Below, in pieces: positions 61,001 to 64,000 of a DNA stretch of 64,000 nt (position 1 is its first letter; every line of letters starts with the position of its first letter). This DNA is from Patagioenas fasciata (taxonomy: Eukaryota > Chordata > Aves > Columbiformes > Columbidae), in the NCBI RefSeq assembly GCF_037038585.1, contig NC_092541.1:195445-259444 (forward strand), written 5' to 3'. Under the pieces are notes generated by a model. That model saw only the letters and a program-made list of their open reading frames with translations, was not told where the DNA came from and did no database searches. Made by a program: the position numbers and the translations under genes.

Positions 61001-63869
61001 TATTGTCATTCCTGGGGCAGGGAGCGCTTGTTCCCAGTGTTTTCCCCCCCTTGCCTGCGGAGTGGGGATGTTCCCATGTCAGGGAGCTGGGTCGCCAGCG
61101 GGGCTGGGTGCAGGCAGGTCTCCTCCAGTGCTGGGGGAAGCTCCGAGCCGGTGGGGTTTTGCTGTGCCCTCTGCAGTGCCGCCGGCTCCACTCTCAGTGT
61201 GTGCCACTCTGCTGTCTCCCCAGAAACACCCTGACTTCCCCAAGAAGCCACTGACTCCCTATTTCCGCTTCTTCATGGAGAAGCGGGCCAAATATGCCAA
61301 GCTTCACCCCGAAATGAGCAACCTGGATCTCACCAAGATCCTGTCCAAGAAATACAAGGAGCTTCCCGAGAAGAAAAAGGTATGGGGGGAGTCAGCAAGC
61401 CCCTTTCTGTGTGCGCCTCTGTGCGCTGGGCTGTGCCTGCCCGGCCCGCCCACTGAAACCAGCAGAGCCCAACCTCCGCCTGGCGAGGGTTTAATGCAGC
61501 TCTCTGGATTCAGGGAGAAACCTCGGTGCTTGTTTGGTCCTGTCAGACCAGTAAGACTTCCTTTCTTTTTCCTGTCCTGGTTCTCAGGATCCGTGGGTTG
61601 GAGGCTGGCTGGGTCTGTCCGTTGGTCCGTCTCTTCCAGACAGACCTGGATGGTGACTTAGCCGTTGGGTGGATCTGTCTTTAACGCTGGGGTTAAATCA
61701 CACACCCCGCCCTGGCCTCCCTGTCAGAGTGAGGGGTGGGGACAGGCTCTGCCCCGAGCTGTGAGAGGTGCTGGGGGGTGCCCACCTCCCCCCCAGCTCT
61801 GGAGTGGCCCTGGGCTTGGCCAGAGCCCAGCAGACATTTGGGTGCCCCAGCTCTCGGTCTGGGTGGGTTTGCCACCAGCAGGAAGGGTCCAGGACACAAG
61901 GTCCTGCTGTGTCCTCTTGCGCAGGGCTGCCCCCGTGCAGGAGAGAGGGAGATTGTGCCTCTGGAAACCCTCAGCTGGGAGCTGCAGGGCCAGTCTGATG
62001 GGCTGGGGAGCCCCCGAGTCCCTTTGGCGTGGTGGGGTGCCCAGGGGACAGGGCCGACAGGGCTGTATCTGCCTGCCCGTTCCCGGTGCTGACATCTCTC
62101 TCCATCTCCTTGGTGGCTTTGTGTCCCCAGATGAAATACATCCAGGACTTCCAGCGAGAGAAGCAGGAGTTTGAGAGGAACTTGGCGAGGTTCAGGTGAG
62201 CAGGCAGCCCCTCCGGACAGACCCAGGCCCCCCCCTGAGTGCAGCTCGTGGAGGAAGCCCCGATGGGCACTGTGGCTTGAAGGCAGAAGGGAAGGGAGGA
62301 TGCTGGAAAAAACCAGCAAGGAGAAGGTGTCTGAGAACCGCGCTCTGGCTGGGAGACCCGGCGGTGTGGGGAGAGCAGAGGAGCAGCTGCACTCCGGGGT
62401 TTGGGATCTGCAAGGGGAGGACAGGAGCCCTGCCACTGGCGCTGTGCAAAGCTGAAGTGACCACCCTGTTCCCCCAGACCGCCCCTTTGACCCTGGTCAC
62501 TGTGACCCTGGGTGGATCTTGGTGCTCCCAATGACCAGCCACTGTTCCAGGAACACCCAGCCCCGCGCATCAGAGGAGGGGCAGACTCAGTTGCCTCTTA
62601 AAACCCTCCTGCTGCTTTTGGGGACCCCCTAGTATCCGAGCCCATGGAGGCTCAACCCTGCAGTGACAGTTGCCGGAGTGGGGAGGTTTAGGGCGTTTCT
62701 CCTTCCACCTTCACCCTCCATAATGCTCTCCCTTCCCTGACGGGTAAAGGGAAGATCACCCAGATCTCATCCAGAACGCCAAGAAATCCGACATCCCTGA
62801 AAAACCCAAGACCCCCCAGCAGCTGTGGTACAACCATGAGAAGAAGATCTACTTGAAAGTGCGTCCAGATGTGAGTACGGTGGGTGGGAGTGCGTGTGAG
62901 TGTGAGTGTTGAGGGGTCCTGTACCCCGCTGCTGGGGGAAGAGGAGGGGGAAAGAGAGAAGCATTTTAGCGGGGGGGGATGGGATGGAAGACGCTGCTAG
63001 AAGCTCCCAGCAGTCTGGACGGAGGTAAGAAGGGGCTCTGCACATCTGGAAGAGGCTCTGGGGGACACAGGCCACATTTTTTGCCTGCAGTCGGAGGGGT
63101 GACCACAGCCTGAGTCAGGGCAGGACAGATTTCCAGCACAGACACGCACCTCTGGCCATGCCCCGCACTCGCACGCACCCCCTTCCCCGGCCACGAGCTC
63201 GGCTCGCAGCCGCCCCGTGGCCCCAGGCCGGGGCCGCCGGGCCAGGCCGCCGGGCCACGCTATTTTTGCCTTTTTAAATTTTTTTTCCCCCTCTTCTTTT
63301 TTTGGATTTTACCCCTCTGCCCTCACCTCTGGCTTTGGGTTTTCAGGCCACCACGAAGGAGGTGAAAGAGTCGCTGGGCAAGCAGTGGTCTCAACTCTCG
63401 GATAAAAAGAGGCTGAAATGGATTCATAAGGCCCTGGAACAGCGGAAGGAGTACGAGGTAGGGAGCAGCCTCACCCGTTCCCCTCCACACTCGCCCCTAC
63501 GTTCACTCCAAGCCACCGGCAGCCGGCCAGTTTCACCCAGTAGCCAGTGTGGGGGTTCAGGCAGGTCCATGCAGGTCCCTAGTGAGTCTGAGCCCTGCCT
63601 CCTCCAGCTGCGTCTGGGAAGGGAGAGTGACCCCAGGGAGATGGTCAGGGCAGTGGTTGGCTTCTCTTTCCTCCTCCTCCGGCCCCAGCCAGGCGGGGAC
63701 CGGAGCCCCTCTGCTGACCACTCTGTCCTCCGCAGGAGATCATGCGTGACTACATCCAGAAGCACCCCGAGCTGAACATCAGCGAGGAGGGCATCACCCG
63801 CTCCACCCTCACCAAGGCCGAGCGCCAGCTCAAGGACAAGTTCGATGGACGACCCACAAAGCCACCCCC
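58035..63869 (+). CDS. UBTF: UBTF (UBF), nucleolar transcription factor 1, 5' part
   Basis: An HMG-box architectural factor that binds rDNA and supports RNA polymerase I transcription in the nucleolus. Coding exons: 58035-58092, 60007-60182, 60488-60571, 61224-61379, 62131-62195, 62750-62870, 63347-63457 and 63736-63869; the last donor (GTGAGT) leads off the window. About 301 codons are present of some 764 in human. The start [13 protein letters not shown] matches human MNGEADCPTDLEM, and its exon opens at 57,966. The N-terminal dimerisation region has [23 protein letters not shown] box 1, about residues 112-180, has [20 protein letters not shown] and [16 protein letters not shown]. Box 2 starts [15 protein letters not shown]. 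Exon 63347-63457 is 111 nt and phase 0 on both sides: it encodes the 37 residues missing from the UBF2 isoform, so skipping would keep frame. The later boxes and acidic tail lie outside. Confidence 0.97.
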
Positions 63870-64000
63870 GTGAGTGCTGCCCCTCCCCGCCTGGGGGTCC
63901 CTCTCTGAGCTATCGCTTCAGGCTCTTGCCCAGCTTGCTCAGACGCTGGGGGCTTTGCCTGCCTTTGAGACCCAAATAATTTCTGACATCGTGGGCATGG

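Overview
This is nuclear DNA from a vertebrate, most likely a bird. It is GC-rich, has compact introns and many GC-rich minisatellites, and carries two fragments of the CR1 LINE typical of birds and reptiles. The gene content matches part of human 17q21.31, which corresponds to a gene-dense avian microchromosome. No retroviral element, CRISPR array or RNA gene was found. I cannot name the species. Nearly all genes are split, so they were built here from splice sites, reading-frame phase and remembered family sequences. Most long open frames are artefacts of CpG islands or of tandem repeats whose unit length keeps a frame open.

Layout. (1) 1-22,108, minus strand: the 5' half of MAPT (tau), with exons 4A, 4, 3, 2 and 1 and a probable noncoding exon 0 in a CpG island near 22.1 kb. 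Intron 0 is 13.5 kb and full of minisatellites. (2) 22.1-25.4 kb: a spacer between two divergent promoters. (3) 25.4-30.9 kb, plus strand: SLC25A39, the mitochondrial glutathione carrier, complete at 341 codons. (4) 31.3-36.7 kb, minus strand: RUNDC3A, complete at 441 codons, tail-to-tail with SLC25A39. (5) 37-40.7 kb: spacer with GATA and NF-E2-like motifs. (6) 40.7-51.6 kb, plus strand: SLC4A1 (band 3/AE1), complete with 19 coding exons and 922 codons. (7) 51.6-53.7 kb: spacer with a 49-bp minisatellite. (8) 53.7-64 kb, plus strand: UBTF, with a large CpG-island promoter, the start codon at 58,035 and coding exons through HMG box 2. The rest lies off the right edge.

The genes do not form a pathway. 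They are a neuronal microtubule protein, a mitochondrial glutathione carrier needed in red-cell formation, a neuronal RUN-domain protein, the red-cell anion exchanger and an rRNA transcription factor. The order SLC25A39-RUNDC3A-SLC4A1-UBTF is the mammalian order, but MAPT takes the place that GRN holds in mammals.

Most notable: the position aligned to the tau initiator ATG reads GTG, so this allele may start at the codon equivalent to human Met11. In SLC4A1 intron 2, two unreported-looking candidate exons together total 57 codons and preserve frame, and a good poly(A) signal follows them.
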